From the NCBI GenBank assembly GCA_050633105.1, contig JBOEFW010000059.1, positions 1-64,000 of the forward strand: a stretch of DNA of 64,000 nt, in the 5' to 3' direction. The position numbers and the translations under genes are program-made. The notes under the pieces were generated by a model. That model made no database searches, had not been told where the DNA came from, and saw nothing but the letters and a program-made list of their open reading frames with translations. Positions 26,483-35,121 of this stretch are shown one piece after another. This stretch comes from Aureispira sp050633105 (GTDB taxonomy: Bacteria > Bacteroidota > Bacteroidia > Chitinophagales > Saprospiraceae). How positions within the stretch are numbered: the first letter of the stretch is position 1; the number at the start of each line of letters is the position of its first letter.

Positions 26483-27052
26483 TTAAGACAACTTCAATAG
26501 ATGTAATTCTGCGTTGTAATGCGCATCGGTATAATCGACCCATCCTGTTAAACAGACTTTTGCCGCACCACTTTCTAGTAACAATTGACTGTAGTCGAAT
26601 AAAAAAGGAAGGTTGGCTTGTTCTTGAATGAAAAAGGCAGATTCCCCCTTGATGTTGTATTGAATACACAGTTCGCCCACTAGAATATTGGGGAGGGTAT
26701 ATACAAATACAGCAGGGCTAGGATAATAATCTGCTGGATGAATAGATGTTATGTGTTTATTATCTGTATGAGAGGTAGCTGTTTTATTGGCAATTACTAC
26801 CGCAATATCTTCTGATAAATAACCTTCTAAAAGGCCATCTTGAAGCAATACTCTAGCTGTAATAGTTGCTAATTTACACAAGCGATCCATTTTGTGAAAC
26901 TTAGGATACTTCCACTCTAATTGACGATAAACCTGTTTAATAAATTTGCCAAAAGGCAAGGCTTGTTCCTCTAACCAAATGGACTGATTATGAATGATCT
27001 GGCCTTGAGTGATCTGACAAGAGGCCAACGATTGAATAGTAGTGGCGTCCAT
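26483..27052 (-). CDS. Truncated ketosynthase-like protein
   Basis: 189 aa. It resembles only the N-terminal half of a beta-ketoacyl synthase: CKLATITARVLLQ, AVVIANKTATSHTDNKH and SPAVFVYTLPNILVGELCIQYNIKGESAFF. The active-site Cys and both His are missing, so it cannot condense on its own. Short KS-like proteins of this kind are part of the conserved flexirubin gene set and are presumably structural or chain-handling partners. It ends 46 nt before the ACP gene and starts 1 nt from the upstream KS stop. Confidence 0.72.
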   Translation of the reverse strand: MDATTIQSLASCQITQGQIIHNQSIWLEEQALPFGKFIKQVYRQLEWKYPKFHKMDRLCKLATITARVLLQDGLLEGYLSEDIAVVIANKTATSHTDNKHITSIHPADYYPSPAVFVYTLPNILVGELCIQYNIKGESAFFIQEQANLPFLFDYSQLLLESGAAKVCLTGWVDYTDAHYNAELHLLKLS

Positions 27053-28222
27053 TTAGAGTTGTTTTGAAAAAACAACAGCGGCATTGCAGCCTCCAAAACC
27101 AGAAGCCGTTTTGAGACAGCTTTGTAAGGATTGTTGTTGTGTTTGGCTAATAATATTCAAAGGTACGGATACTCCTAAGTTTTCAAAACCTAAAGAACGA
27201 TACAATTGGTTTTGACGCAGTGACCAAGTGGCTACAATGCTCTCAATGAGACCAGCCGCGCCCAAGGTATGCCCCAAGTAACCTTTTAGGCTATTTAATG
27301 GTACTGCTTGTAATTTAGCAGCAGCTAAGGCTTTGGCTTCCATTTCATCATTGTAAGGTGTTGCGGTGCCATGCATCGATAAATAATCCATTTCGTCTGC
27401 AGTACTTTGCGCATCTTTGAAAGCTTTTTGGATGGCTAAGGATAAGCCTGCTCCTGTTCGGGATGGCCCTGAAATGTGATTGGCATCATTAGAAGAAGCC
27501 CCACCCCGCAAAATAATAGGGGTGACATCGCCTTCTCTTGGACTAGCACCTAAGATCATAGTGCCTACGCCTTCTCCCAAGTTAATCCCACTGCGTGCAA
27601 CATCAAAGGGTTTACAAGGCGCTTCACTCATGGCTTTAAAGGCTTGGAATCCTGATAAGGTAAATCGTGTTACCAAATCCCCCCCCGCAACGACCACCTG
27701 TTGGTAACGCCCTGCTCGTAAATAACGTTTGGCAACATCTAAGGCTAAAACCCCAGAAATACAAGCGTTGCAGATTACTACAGGAGTATTGGGGTTTTGG
27801 AAATAAGTTTGTATTGCTCTTGCCATTGCTCCTAGATAAGAACGTTCTTTAGGAAACCTTTTATCTGTTTCATAAATAGCTTGATCTAGTACATCAATAT
27901 TTCCTTTTGTAGAAGCTATAATTAATAAGGTATCTTTTTGACGCAGATCTAAGGCAAGTTGTTGGGCGGCTTCTTGAATCGACCAAATGAACAATCGCTC
28001 TAAGCGGGTGTATTTATTGGCCTGCTGAATTTTAGTTGTATAATAGGCTTCTAGAGTAGAATCAATTTTAGAGATCCAAACAGGCTTATGATAGCGTTCT
28101 AGAAGGTCATGTTCTTGCACACCTGTCTGCTCAGCTTTCATTTTGGCCAAATTATCGGCGGTTGTGAAGCCCAATGCGGTTGTTAGATTATCGGCCAAAC
28201 AATATATTGCTTGCTGCTGCAT
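27053..28222 (-). CDS. 3-oxoacyl-ACP synthase (KS) of pigment cluster
   Basis: 389 aa with all three catalytic residues: Cys154 (CNACISG), His284 (SMHGTATPYND) and His318 (GYLGHTLGAAG). The VARSGINLGEGVG segment is FabF-like. It is the second full KS in the cluster and probably does a distinct condensation, such as chain initiation. It shares a 1-nt junction with the truncated KS-like gene, suggesting a working pair. Confidence 0.88.
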   Translation of the reverse strand: MQQQAIYCLADNLTTALGFTTADNLAKMKAEQTGVQEHDLLERYHKPVWISKIDSTLEAYYTTKIQQANKYTRLERLFIWSIQEAAQQLALDLRQKDTLLIIASTKGNIDVLDQAIYETDKRFPKERSYLGAMARAIQTYFQNPNTPVVICNACISGVLALDVAKRYLRAGRYQQVVVAGGDLVTRFTLSGFQAFKAMSEAPCKPFDVARSGINLGEGVGTMILGASPREGDVTPIILRGGASSNDANHISGPSRTGAGLSLAIQKAFKDAQSTADEMDYLSMHGTATPYNDEMEAKALAAAKLQAVPLNSLKGYLGHTLGAAGLIESIVATWSLRQNQLYRSLGFENLGVSVPLNIISQTQQQSLQSCLKTASGFGGCNAAVVFSKQL

Positions 28223-28274
28223 GGTTTATTCTTATAAGAAAGACAAGCCTTCTAATTCAGATAATGGAAGTTGT

Positions 28275-28733
28275 TTATAATAAATCCCAACGTTCTTTCC
28301 AGGCCTCATAAAAGGCAGGAACGGCTAGGTATAGTTCGCGATTGCCATCCAAGAACACTTGTGTGGTTGTTCCTGTGGCAGATAACGCGCCATCTCTTTT
28401 TCTATAAATTTTGTAATCAAAGTATAATTTAGCAGCAGGCGTGTCTACAAAACTGGTTTCTATAATAGCGGTATCTCCATACAAAAGTGGGTTCATGTGC
28501 TCACAATGTGAACTTACAATAGGAATAACAAAGCCATTATTGGAAACGTCCAAATAGGTAATACCATATTTCTGCCCCCAGGCCTCGCGTCCATCTTCAA
28601 AGAAACGAATATAGTGCCCATGCCAGACTACGCCCATAGAATCAACCTCACTAAATTTGATGGTTTGTTCAAAACTATGCTTTAAAGTTTTGCCTGTCAT
28701 GCGTCTGCGCTGGCCTCTTCTTACTTTTGTCAT
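28275..28733 (-). CDS. 4HBT-type acyl-CoA/ACP thioesterase
   Basis: 152 aa hotdog protein. FSEVDSMGVVWHGHYIRFFEDGREAW is the YbgC/4-hydroxybenzoyl-CoA thioesterase signature, with Asp near residue 29 as the catalytic acid. It probably releases the finished polyenoyl chain or corrects misloaded ACP. It lies 17 nt after the dehydratase-like gene. The start at 28733 includes a basic extension of about 12 residues; the ATG at 28700 is an alternative. Confidence 0.85.
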   Translation of the reverse strand: MTKVRRGQRRRMTGKTLKHSFEQTIKFSEVDSMGVVWHGHYIRFFEDGREAWGQKYGITYLDVSNNGFVIPIVSSHCEHMNPLLYGDTAIIETSFVDTPAAKLYFDYKIYRKRDGALSATGTTTQVFLDGNRELYLAVPAFYEAWKERWDLL

Positions 28734-28750
28734 GCCCTTAATCCTTCGGT

Positions 28751-29194
28751 TTAACTCGCCGCCTCTGCGACAAATATTTTCATTTCTACTTCTGCTATTA
28801 AACGATCTTCTACTTTAGAAACACCTTTAATGATGGTGAAGTTTAGAATACGATTCTCTATAGTTATTTGTGTTAATAACTCCTCCCCTACTGCTGGTAA
28901 AGCTAGGATTTTTAAATTCTTCATGGCACCTATAAACCCTACAGGAGCAGGAATGCCTTGTTGTTGAGCAAGATACCCTGCTTGTGCTGCGGCTGTTTGG
29001 GCAATGTTTTCTGCTAAAGCAGGGGCTTGTAGGTATCCTTTCTCACAGAAAATAGTATTGGTTTGCACCAATAAGCCTGTTGTTGCTTGTATATCGTCTA
29101 CAGTCCATACTTTATCAATTAGCACCATTGGCGCCCGTTGTGGAATCCAGGACAGTATAGCGTCTCCTTCTGCTAAAGGGGTTAAGTTATCCAT
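28751..29194 (-). CDS. Hotdog 3-hydroxyacyl-ACP dehydratase-like protein 2
   Basis: 147 aa. It has the N-terminal motif SWIPQRAPMVLIDKV, seen in ApeI/ApeP-like and FabA/Z-related dehydratases, and APALAENIAQTAAAQAGYL in the long helix. With the FabZ-like protein at 19.1 kb it should provide the double-bond-forming step. It overlaps the acyltransferase gene by 8 nt (29187-29194). Confidence 0.82.
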   Translation of the reverse strand: MDNLTPLAEGDAILSWIPQRAPMVLIDKVWTVDDIQATTGLLVQTNTIFCEKGYLQAPALAENIAQTAAAQAGYLAQQQGIPAPVGFIGAMKNLKILALPAVGEELLTQITIENRILNFTIIKGVSKVEDRLIAEVEMKIFVAEAAS

Positions 29195-30101
29195 TGTTTG
29201 TTTGTAAAGATGTCTTTTCTGTTGTAGGCGTGGCCCAAAAGTCGTAAAAATTATACCATTGATAAGGATACTTTTGTAATTGTTTTTCTATGTCGTGTGC
29301 AAATTGTTGGGCTGCTGCCTGTGGCGAAGTAGGATATTGTTGTCCAGGCGTTGCATAAAAGTGGTAATGGCGTAGTGTTTCCTTAAACGCAAAAACGAAG
29401 CTATAAGGTACTTTCATGCGATGAATTAATTGAAAAGGCCCTGCTGGAAAATGAGCGGTCTCCCCTAGAAAATTAACCGCTATGGTTTCTGCTTTTGGTA
29501 AAAAACGATCACCATGCATACACAAGAGTTCTCCATTGCGCAAAGCGCTACCCATCGCAATAATGTGAGAAAAATCATCGCCTATCCCAATAATATTAGC
29601 GGCTTGTTGAACTTGTATATTGGCTAGAAAGGCTTGGATCTTTTGGTGTTCCGCTTCTAACATGATAATATTAATACGAGCGTTTTGACCTACATTTTCT
29701 TCTAACATAGAACCTGCCATCGCCCAATTGCCTCCATGAATGCTTAGTAGAATTCCACCAGCTCCTGCTTTGGCCATATCTTGGATGTAGTGTTCTCCAT
29801 CAAAGTCATAAGAAAATTGCTGACCAAAACCAGCTAACACGGCTGTACGGTCAATCAATGCCTGACCAAACGCCCAATACGTTTTATAAATTCCCCAGAG
29901 ACTAGCTCGGCGACTTTTGCCTAAGCGCTTTCTAAAAAAAGAATAGATAGAGCGACTCGCGGATGGGGAGAAGAAAACAAAATAAAAGGCAACAAAAAGC
30001 AATAAGCCATATGCGGTACGCAATCCTGCATAGCGAATTAGAAATACAAAAATCTTGTATCCCAATAATCCACCTCTTGTTTTTCCTTCCCAGTTAGCCA
30101 T
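29187..30101 (-). CDS. LpxL/HtrB-like lysophospholipid acyltransferase
   Basis: 304 aa. The N-terminus has one hydrophobic helix (about residues 22-50). The acyltransferase motif is LSIHGGNWAMAGSML (HxxxW-type: His then Asn-Trp), and a later MHGDRFLP resembles the LpxL second block. It probably transfers an ACP-bound acyl or polyenoyl group onto a lipid acceptor at the inner membrane. It sits between ACP2 (14-nt gap) and dehydratase 2 (8-nt overlap). Confidence 0.85.
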   Translation of the reverse strand: MANWEGKTRGGLLGYKIFVFLIRYAGLRTAYGLLLFVAFYFVFFSPSASRSIYSFFRKRLGKSRRASLWGIYKTYWAFGQALIDRTAVLAGFGQQFSYDFDGEHYIQDMAKAGAGGILLSIHGGNWAMAGSMLEENVGQNARINIIMLEAEHQKIQAFLANIQVQQAANIIGIGDDFSHIIAMGSALRNGELLCMHGDRFLPKAETIAVNFLGETAHFPAGPFQLIHRMKVPYSFVFAFKETLRHYHFYATPGQQYPTSPQAAAQQFAHDIEKQLQKYPYQWYNFYDFWATPTTEKTSLQTNNG

Positions 30102-30115
30102 GATTTGCCTTAGTT

Positions 30116-30379
30116 TTAGGCATTTTCTTGAGCATGCATTTTCAAGTGCCGCTCCAACATACTATAAAAATCGTTAAAGGAATCAACTCCTTTAAAATCA
30201 TCTGCTTTTAACTTAAAACCAAAATTGCTTTGGATGACAACAACTAAGTCTACATAATCTAAACTATCTAAGTCTAAGGTTTCGTGTAGGTTATCTTCTA
30301 AGACAATGTCTGCTGGATCAACTTCAAATTCATCGATCAAAAATTCATTGGCAATTTCTACTATTTTTGCTCGGGTCAT
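30116..30379 (-). CDS. Acyl carrier protein 2
   Basis: 87 aa. Phosphopantetheine Ser39 lies in LDLDSLDYVDLVVVI. The sequence is more acidic and differs from ACP1, so the two probably serve different partners; this one sits between the KS at 30.4 kb and the LpxL-like acyltransferase. 4 nt separate it from the KS stop. Confidence 0.92.
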   Translation of the reverse strand: MTRAKIVEIANEFLIDEFEVDPADIVLEDNLHETLDLDSLDYVDLVVVIQSNFGFKLKADDFKGVDSFNDFYSMLERHLKMHAQENA

Positions 30380-30383
30380 GTGT

Positions 30384-31607
30384 TTATTTAAATTTTCGTA
30401 TAATTAATGAGGAATTGGTGCCTCCAAAACCAAAAGAATTGGATAAGAAGGTATCTATGTTGTGTTGGACAGTTTTTGTTGGAATATTGAGTGGTTTGGC
30501 CTCTTCTGCGACCTGCTCTAAGTTAATGTTGGGGGCGATAAAGGAATGTTGCATCATGAGAAGACTGTAAACGATTTCGCTTGCGCCTGCCATCCAACAT
30601 TCGTGCCCAGTCATAGACTTGGTAGAACTGATATAAGGACAATTATTTCCTCCAAAAACAGCACTTAAGGCCATGGCCTCATGCTTGTCTCCCAAAGGAG
30701 TAGAGGTAGCATGGGCATTGACATAATCTACTGTAGTAGCGGCTATGTTGGCTTGTTGTAAGGCCATTCGCAAGGAGCGTTCAGGGCCTTCTACACTGGG
30801 TTGTGAAATATGCAATCCATTGGAAGAAAAACCATAACCAATAACTTCTCCTAATATATTAGCTCCTCGGGCGATTGCCGAATCATAACTTTCTAAAATA
30901 ACCGTCGCACCACCACCACTAGGCACCAGTCCATCACGGCCAGCATCAAAGGGGCGCGAAGCTTCACTAGGTGTCTCCATACGGGTAGAAAAGGCGCCTA
31001 GCCCGTCAAAACTCCCCATTGCCCAGGCATTAACTTCTTGTGCCCCCCCACAAACGACCATATCTTGAAGGCCTTGTTGAATGAACATGTATCCCAAGCC
31101 AATTGCATGAGATCCACTAGCGCAAGCAGCACTTACTGTAAAGTTGATTCCTTTGAGGCGAAAAATGGTAGAGAGGTTCATGTTTATGGTAGAATTCATT
31201 GATTTGAAGATACTACCAGAACCCATTAAGGCGGTGTCTTTTACTTCTCGCAATTTATCATTGCCTTCTATCACCGATTTGGCGGTACTATCATTACCAT
31301 ACAATAAACCAATAGGCCGACTATCTAAAAAAGCATCATCAATACCCGCTAATCGAAAAGCTTCTAACGTCGCTAAATAAGCATATTGGCTTTCTTGTCC
31401 CATCCCCACACGCATTCTGCGTTTGAGCATTTTTTTGAGATTGGGCTCTGGTAAAATACCAGTCAACCCAGAGCTATAACCCATTTCTAGGCGCAAGGGA
31501 TCAATTCCTACCCCAGAACGCCCTTCTTGAAGAGCCGTTTTGACTGCTTCTAAGTTGGAACCCAAGCAAGAGTAAATTCCCATTCCTGTAATGACAACTC
31601 TATTCAT
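30384..31607 (-). CDS. 3-oxoacyl-ACP synthase (KS) 3
   Basis: 407 aa from ATG 31607 (MNRVVITGMGIYSCLG); the ATG at 31640 would add 11 unlikely residues and overlap fabG. Catalytic Cys162 lies in VSAACASGSHA, His299 in VNAHATSTPLGD and His335 in KSMTGHECWMAGASE. It is FabB/FabF-like, probably the main elongating KS for the aryl-polyene or for a companion acyl chain. It follows the ketoreductase by 13 nt. Confidence 0.88.
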   Translation of the reverse strand: MNRVVITGMGIYSCLGSNLEAVKTALQEGRSGVGIDPLRLEMGYSSGLTGILPEPNLKKMLKRRMRVGMGQESQYAYLATLEAFRLAGIDDAFLDSRPIGLLYGNDSTAKSVIEGNDKLREVKDTALMGSGSIFKSMNSTINMNLSTIFRLKGINFTVSAACASGSHAIGLGYMFIQQGLQDMVVCGGAQEVNAWAMGSFDGLGAFSTRMETPSEASRPFDAGRDGLVPSGGGATVILESYDSAIARGANILGEVIGYGFSSNGLHISQPSVEGPERSLRMALQQANIAATTVDYVNAHATSTPLGDKHEAMALSAVFGGNNCPYISSTKSMTGHECWMAGASEIVYSLLMMQHSFIAPNINLEQVAEEAKPLNIPTKTVQHNIDTFLSNSFGFGGTNSSLIIRKFK

Positions 31608-31620
31608 ATCTATAGTCCGA

Positions 31621-32349
31621 TTAGGTGTACAAGCCACCATTAATAGAAATAACTTGCCCTGTGATATAAGCCGCTTTTTCAGAAGCTAAAAAGGCCACTA
31701 AATCAGCAACTTCTTCTGCTTCTCCAAAGCGCCGCAAAGGAATTGCAGAGCGGTATTGTTTTTCGTCAATATCTTTGGTCATATCAGTTTTGATAAAACC
31801 AGGAGCCACCGCATTAACCGTAATTTTAGCCCGACCTACTTCTTGCGCTAATGCTTTGGTCGCTCCAATAACTGCCGCTTTGGCCGCCGAATAATTGGTT
31901 TGTCCAGGCATTCCTTTGAGACCAGAGAGGGAGACCACGTTTACAATACGTCCATAGCGATGGGGGAGCATTTTAGCAAAAACAGGCTTGGTTACATTGT
32001 AGAAACCTGCGATGTTCACGTCTAAAACGGATTTCCAGTTTTCTTCTTCCATCCACATAAACAAGGCATCATTTCGGAAACCTGCATTATTGATTAGAAT
32101 TTCAATAGGTGTTTCCTCGTGTTCTTCTATCCAAGTCCCTAAAACCTTATCAACAGCAGCTTTATCAGCGACATCAAAACGCAGTAAGGTCGCTTTGCTT
32201 CCTTGCTTTTCTACTAATTTTGCGGTTTCTTTTGCCGCTGTTTCATTACTAGTATAATTGATAAGGACATGATAATTCATGGCCGCTAGCTTTTCGCAGA
32301 TGGCTCGGCCAATACCTCTAGAACCGCCTGTCACTAATGCATATTTCAT
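31621..32349 (-). CDS. fabG: 3-oxoacyl-ACP reductase (FabG-like)
   Basis: 242 aa, normal FabG length. The NADPH motif TGGSRGIGRAI covers residues 8-18, NNAG is at 87-90, Ser140 and the YxxxK pair Tyr153/Lys157 are in place, and it ends in a typical GQVISINGGLYT. It reduces the 3-oxo intermediate before dehydration in the pigment pathway. The symbol indicates the family; a housekeeping fabG is expected elsewhere. Confidence 0.9.
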   Translation of the reverse strand: MKYALVTGGSRGIGRAICEKLAAMNYHVLINYTSNETAAKETAKLVEKQGSKATLLRFDVADKAAVDKVLGTWIEEHEETPIEILINNAGFRNDALFMWMEEENWKSVLDVNIAGFYNVTKPVFAKMLPHRYGRIVNVVSLSGLKGMPGQTNYSAAKAAVIGATKALAQEVGRAKITVNAVAPGFIKTDMTKDIDEKQYRSAIPLRRFGEAEEVADLVAFLASEKAAYITGQVISINGGLYT

Positions 32350-32407
32350 ACAAGAATGCTGTTTCTTTGTCGATTAAGAATCGACATTTGTTAAGGGAGT
32401 GGTTGAT

Positions 32408-33973
32408 TTATACAGTTGCATTAACCGCAGCTTCCTCCAAAATGGTTAGACGTTCTTGTTGTAAGAAGTCTTTAATGGCTGCTGTGCGTTTATACAGAGG
32501 AATATCGTCTGCAAAAGGCGGCGTTAAGCTTTTGATTTTTTGGTATAATTCCTTAGTGTAGCTGCTTAGTTTGTCTTCTACTTGTAAGTATTCAATGGCT
32601 TGAACAATGGCCATAAATTCAACTGACAAAACTTGATAAGCGTTTTCAATGACTCTGCGTGTAGCAGAAGCTGCATTGGTACCCATGCTCACAATATCTT
32701 GATTATCGTTGTTATTAGGAATACTGTGAACATACATTGAGGTAGACAGCATTTGATTCTCAGCAGTAGTAGAGGTTGCTGTAAATTGAGCCCCTTGTAC
32801 ACCAAAGTTAAATCCTAGTTCTCCAAGATTGACAAAAGGCGGCAAAATACCATTGATATGGTGGTTGAGTAGGAAATTGAGTTGACGTTCTGCCAACATT
32901 GAAACTTTGGTCATCGCCAAACGCAAATGATCCATCGCCAAAGAAATGTAATCTCCATGGAAATTTCCCCCATGATACACGTTCTCACTCTCTACATCAA
33001 CAATCGGATTATCGTTGACTGAGTTGACCTCATTTTCTAAGGTGTTGACACAGTGTTTCCATGTATCGTAGATAGGACCAATGATCTGAGGTAGACAACG
33101 CAACGAATAGTACTCTTGCACTTTCTTGGTAATCACTGTTTCTTTGACACCATTGTGATAGAGGTGTTTTTGGCGGTTTTCCATCAATTGGCTATCGCTC
33201 AATACTTCTCGTAATACTTGGGCAATGTGGCGTTGACCAGAATGCTTTTTGGCGTGGTTGAGTGGCTTAGAAAGGTGATCATCATAAGCATTGGCTATCT
33301 CATTGAGCAAAGCAGACGCTACAACGGACCAACTGATAAGATTCTTAGCATGGCAAGCATTCACAAAACCAATTCCAGTCATAACAGAAGTCCCATTCAT
33401 CAATGAAAGTCCTTCTCTAAGTTGGATATCTAAAGGCGTTAGACCTTTTTCTTTTAGAATGTTTGCACAAGTCTGTTGTTGTTGTTCATGGCGGACGTCT
33501 CCCTCTCCAATATAACCTAGAGCTAGATGAGCCAGTTGAACTAAATCACCACTCGCTCCTACCCCACCGTGTTCAAAGACGATGGGATACACCTGTTCGT
33601 TAATGAATTGGGAAATAAGTTGAGGAACTTTGGTTATAATGCCTGACTTGCCCTGCATCATTGTATTGAGCTGGCAAAGCATGGCTGAACGAACTAAAAT
33701 GTCATCCAATGGTTGTCCCATCCCCGTACAATGACTGCGGATGAGGTTGTATTGTAATTGAATTCGTTTGTGGTCTTCAATTTTATATTGGGCCATTGGG
33801 CCAAAGCCAGTATTGATGCCATAAATCACTTTATCGGCAGCAAAATCTTTTAAAAAATCATGGCAAGCTTCTACTTTCTCTAGTGCTTGGGGATTCAACT
33901 CAACGCGTTCATTATTTAGGACAACACGTTCAAAGTCTCGTAATTCGAGTCGTTTATCGCCTACTGTTATCAT
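32408..33973 (-). CDS. Tyrosine ammonia-lyase (HAL/PAL/TAL family)
   Basis: 521 aa. The MIO prosthetic group forms from Ala140-Ser141-Gly142 in GGVGASGDLVQL. It has YGINTGFGPMAQY, a substrate-site LIRSHCTGMG and NNNDNQDIVSMGTN. From memory these stretches follow the characterised Flavobacterium johnsoniae TAL closely, which supports tyrosine rather than histidine as substrate. Product 4-coumarate would be the aryl starter, activated by the PaaK-like ligase. It is the first gene of the long minus-strand block, 58 nt upstream of fabG. Confidence 0.9.
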   Translation of the reverse strand: MITVGDKRLELRDFERVVLNNERVELNPQALEKVEACHDFLKDFAADKVIYGINTGFGPMAQYKIEDHKRIQLQYNLIRSHCTGMGQPLDDILVRSAMLCQLNTMMQGKSGIITKVPQLISQFINEQVYPIVFEHGGVGASGDLVQLAHLALGYIGEGDVRHEQQQQTCANILKEKGLTPLDIQLREGLSLMNGTSVMTGIGFVNACHAKNLISWSVVASALLNEIANAYDDHLSKPLNHAKKHSGQRHIAQVLREVLSDSQLMENRQKHLYHNGVKETVITKKVQEYYSLRCLPQIIGPIYDTWKHCVNTLENEVNSVNDNPIVDVESENVYHGGNFHGDYISLAMDHLRLAMTKVSMLAERQLNFLLNHHINGILPPFVNLGELGFNFGVQGAQFTATSTTAENQMLSTSMYVHSIPNNNDNQDIVSMGTNAASATRRVIENAYQVLSVEFMAIVQAIEYLQVEDKLSSYTKELYQKIKSLTPPFADDIPLYKRTAAIKDFLQQERLTILEEAAVNATV

Positions 33974-34025
33974 TTTGTCTTTGTTGCTGTTTGGTGTCTG
34001 CGCACGTTTAAGGCGTGCAGAATTC

Positions 34026-34250
34026 TTAAAGAGAATCTAGCAATTCTTTTTCTTTTGGGTTGATAGCATTGCGGAAGTAGTAATCCAAAATCTCATTCAA
34101 AACGTCAGCTTTACGTTGACCACGGACACTAGATAGGACTTCTAGTTTACCTTTGTTCTTAGTTACCAATGAAGTGGTAAAGGGGACACGTGCTTCTTTG
34201 AGTTTTGGACGACCTAGCTTCTTTTTGCCTGTCTCTTCTGGATCGACCAT
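34026..34250 (-). CDS. Small DNA-binding protein, RHH-like
   Basis: 74 aa, basic N-terminus (KKKLGRPKLKEARVPFTTSL) and a helical C-terminus. The block R-V-P-F-T-T-x-L followed by ADVLNEILDYYF is shared with the ParA-linked protein at 37.7 kb (IPFTTAL...VADVLNSALEHYF), suggesting a ribbon-helix-helix-like fold, where the PFTT strand contacts DNA. A CACGTTATCA palindrome lies 56 nt upstream of its ATG and may be its own operator. It may regulate replicon maintenance or the pigment genes. Confidence 0.7.
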   Translation of the reverse strand: MVDPEETGKKKLGRPKLKEARVPFTTSLVTKNKGKLEVLSSVRGQRKADVLNEILDYYFRNAINPKEKELLDSL

Positions 34251-34305
34251 TGGTTATTTTTTTGCTTCATTATGTATTTTGGCACCCCAAAGGTAAACCT
34301 TTTTT

Positions 34306-34327
34306 CACGTTATCAAATGATAACGTG
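34306..34327. promoter_or_regulatory. Palindrome upstream of small DNA-binding gene
   Basis: CACGTTATCA, a 2-nt spacer, and TGATAACGTG form a perfect inverted repeat 56 nt upstream of the 34250 start. This position suits an operator for autoregulation. The outer CACGT halves link it to the wider CACGTG palindrome family. Confidence 0.6.
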
Positions 34328-34358
34328 TACATTTTTGCAAGTGCTTAATTTCTGTTTT

Positions 34359-34991
34359 TCAAAGGAAAAGAACTTTTTTTATGAGAATTTTTTCGTCCAC
34401 TTGATTGGAGGCAACCCATATCACGCCAGGGAAAGAAGTGGAGACAGTTTGCCAATAAAAGGTTTCTCCTTTCCAGTAACAAGTGGGATTGGTGGTATCA
34501 GTGAGTGCCGCTTCATCAAACATACGACCATTTCCAGCTTTGATGAGGGCTTCTTTTTTTGACCAATAATGAATCAGTGTTTCGTCTGCGTTTTGACTAG
34601 TCAAAATGGCTTGTTGTTCTATGGAACTAAAAAATGAAAAAGCGCTTTCTATGGGGGCAAAGCATCTAAATTCTTGTATGTCTAAACCAATTTTTCCTTC
34701 TTTTAACAGGAGACATAAACCAACTAAGTTGGCGTTATGGCTGATGCTAAAAGAAAGAGGCAGATCTGGAATATAAGGCTTACCAATAGACAAGAACTGC
34801 AACTGCTTAATGGTATGCTCTTGTTCCTTTAAGGCTTGTTGTAATAATAAATAGCCTGCTAAGGAGCTGAGTTGATTTTTTAGGCGTTTATGGCGGTTGA
34901 TTCTTTGTTGAATAACAAAAGGGAGTGTTGGGAGCTTTTTAATTAAGTCTTTCTTTCTCAATGCATTATTATACAAGTAAACATGAATCAT
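34359..34991 (-). CDS. 4'-phosphopantetheinyl transferase (Sfp-like)
   Basis: About 210 aa from the ATG at 34991 (MIHVYLYNN). The 21-nt longer form would start with GTG inside a palindrome and is less likely. Key motifs: FSISHNANLVGLCL, IGLDIQ with the Mg-binding Asp near residue 107, and WSKKEALIKAGN near residue 150. It converts the two apo-ACPs in the pigment cluster to their holo forms. It is the upstream-most gene tied to the cluster; the CACGTG palindrome overlaps its start. Confidence 0.85.
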   Translation of the reverse strand: MIHVYLYNNALRKKDLIKKLPTLPFVIQQRINRHKRLKNQLSSLAGYLLLQQALKEQEHTIKQLQFLSIGKPYIPDLPLSFSISHNANLVGLCLLLKEGKIGLDIQEFRCFAPIESAFSFFSSIEQQAILTSQNADETLIHYWSKKEALIKAGNGRMFDEAALTDTTNPTCYWKGETFYWQTVSTSFPGVIWVASNQVDEKILIKKVLFL

Positions 34992-34996
34992 AATTG

Positions 34997-35030
34997 ACGT
35001 GAAACGTTTCACGTGATCCTTTACACGTGT
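34997..35030. repeat. CACGTG-type palindrome 2
   Basis: Perfect 18-bp palindrome ACGTGAAACGTTTCACGT (34997-35014) followed by ACACGTGT (35023-35030). It overlaps the promoter region of the phosphopantetheinyl transferase gene. The GTGAAAC/GTTTCAC halves resemble halves of the canonical ParB site but in the opposite arrangement. Confidence 0.7.
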
Positions 35031-35121
35031 TTTTAGATAATGTTTTTTTTTACTCCTTCTTAGTTTATTCTCAAAATTTTATTTGATAATTAAACCCTCT
35101 TTTGATTTCTCGGCCCCCTTA

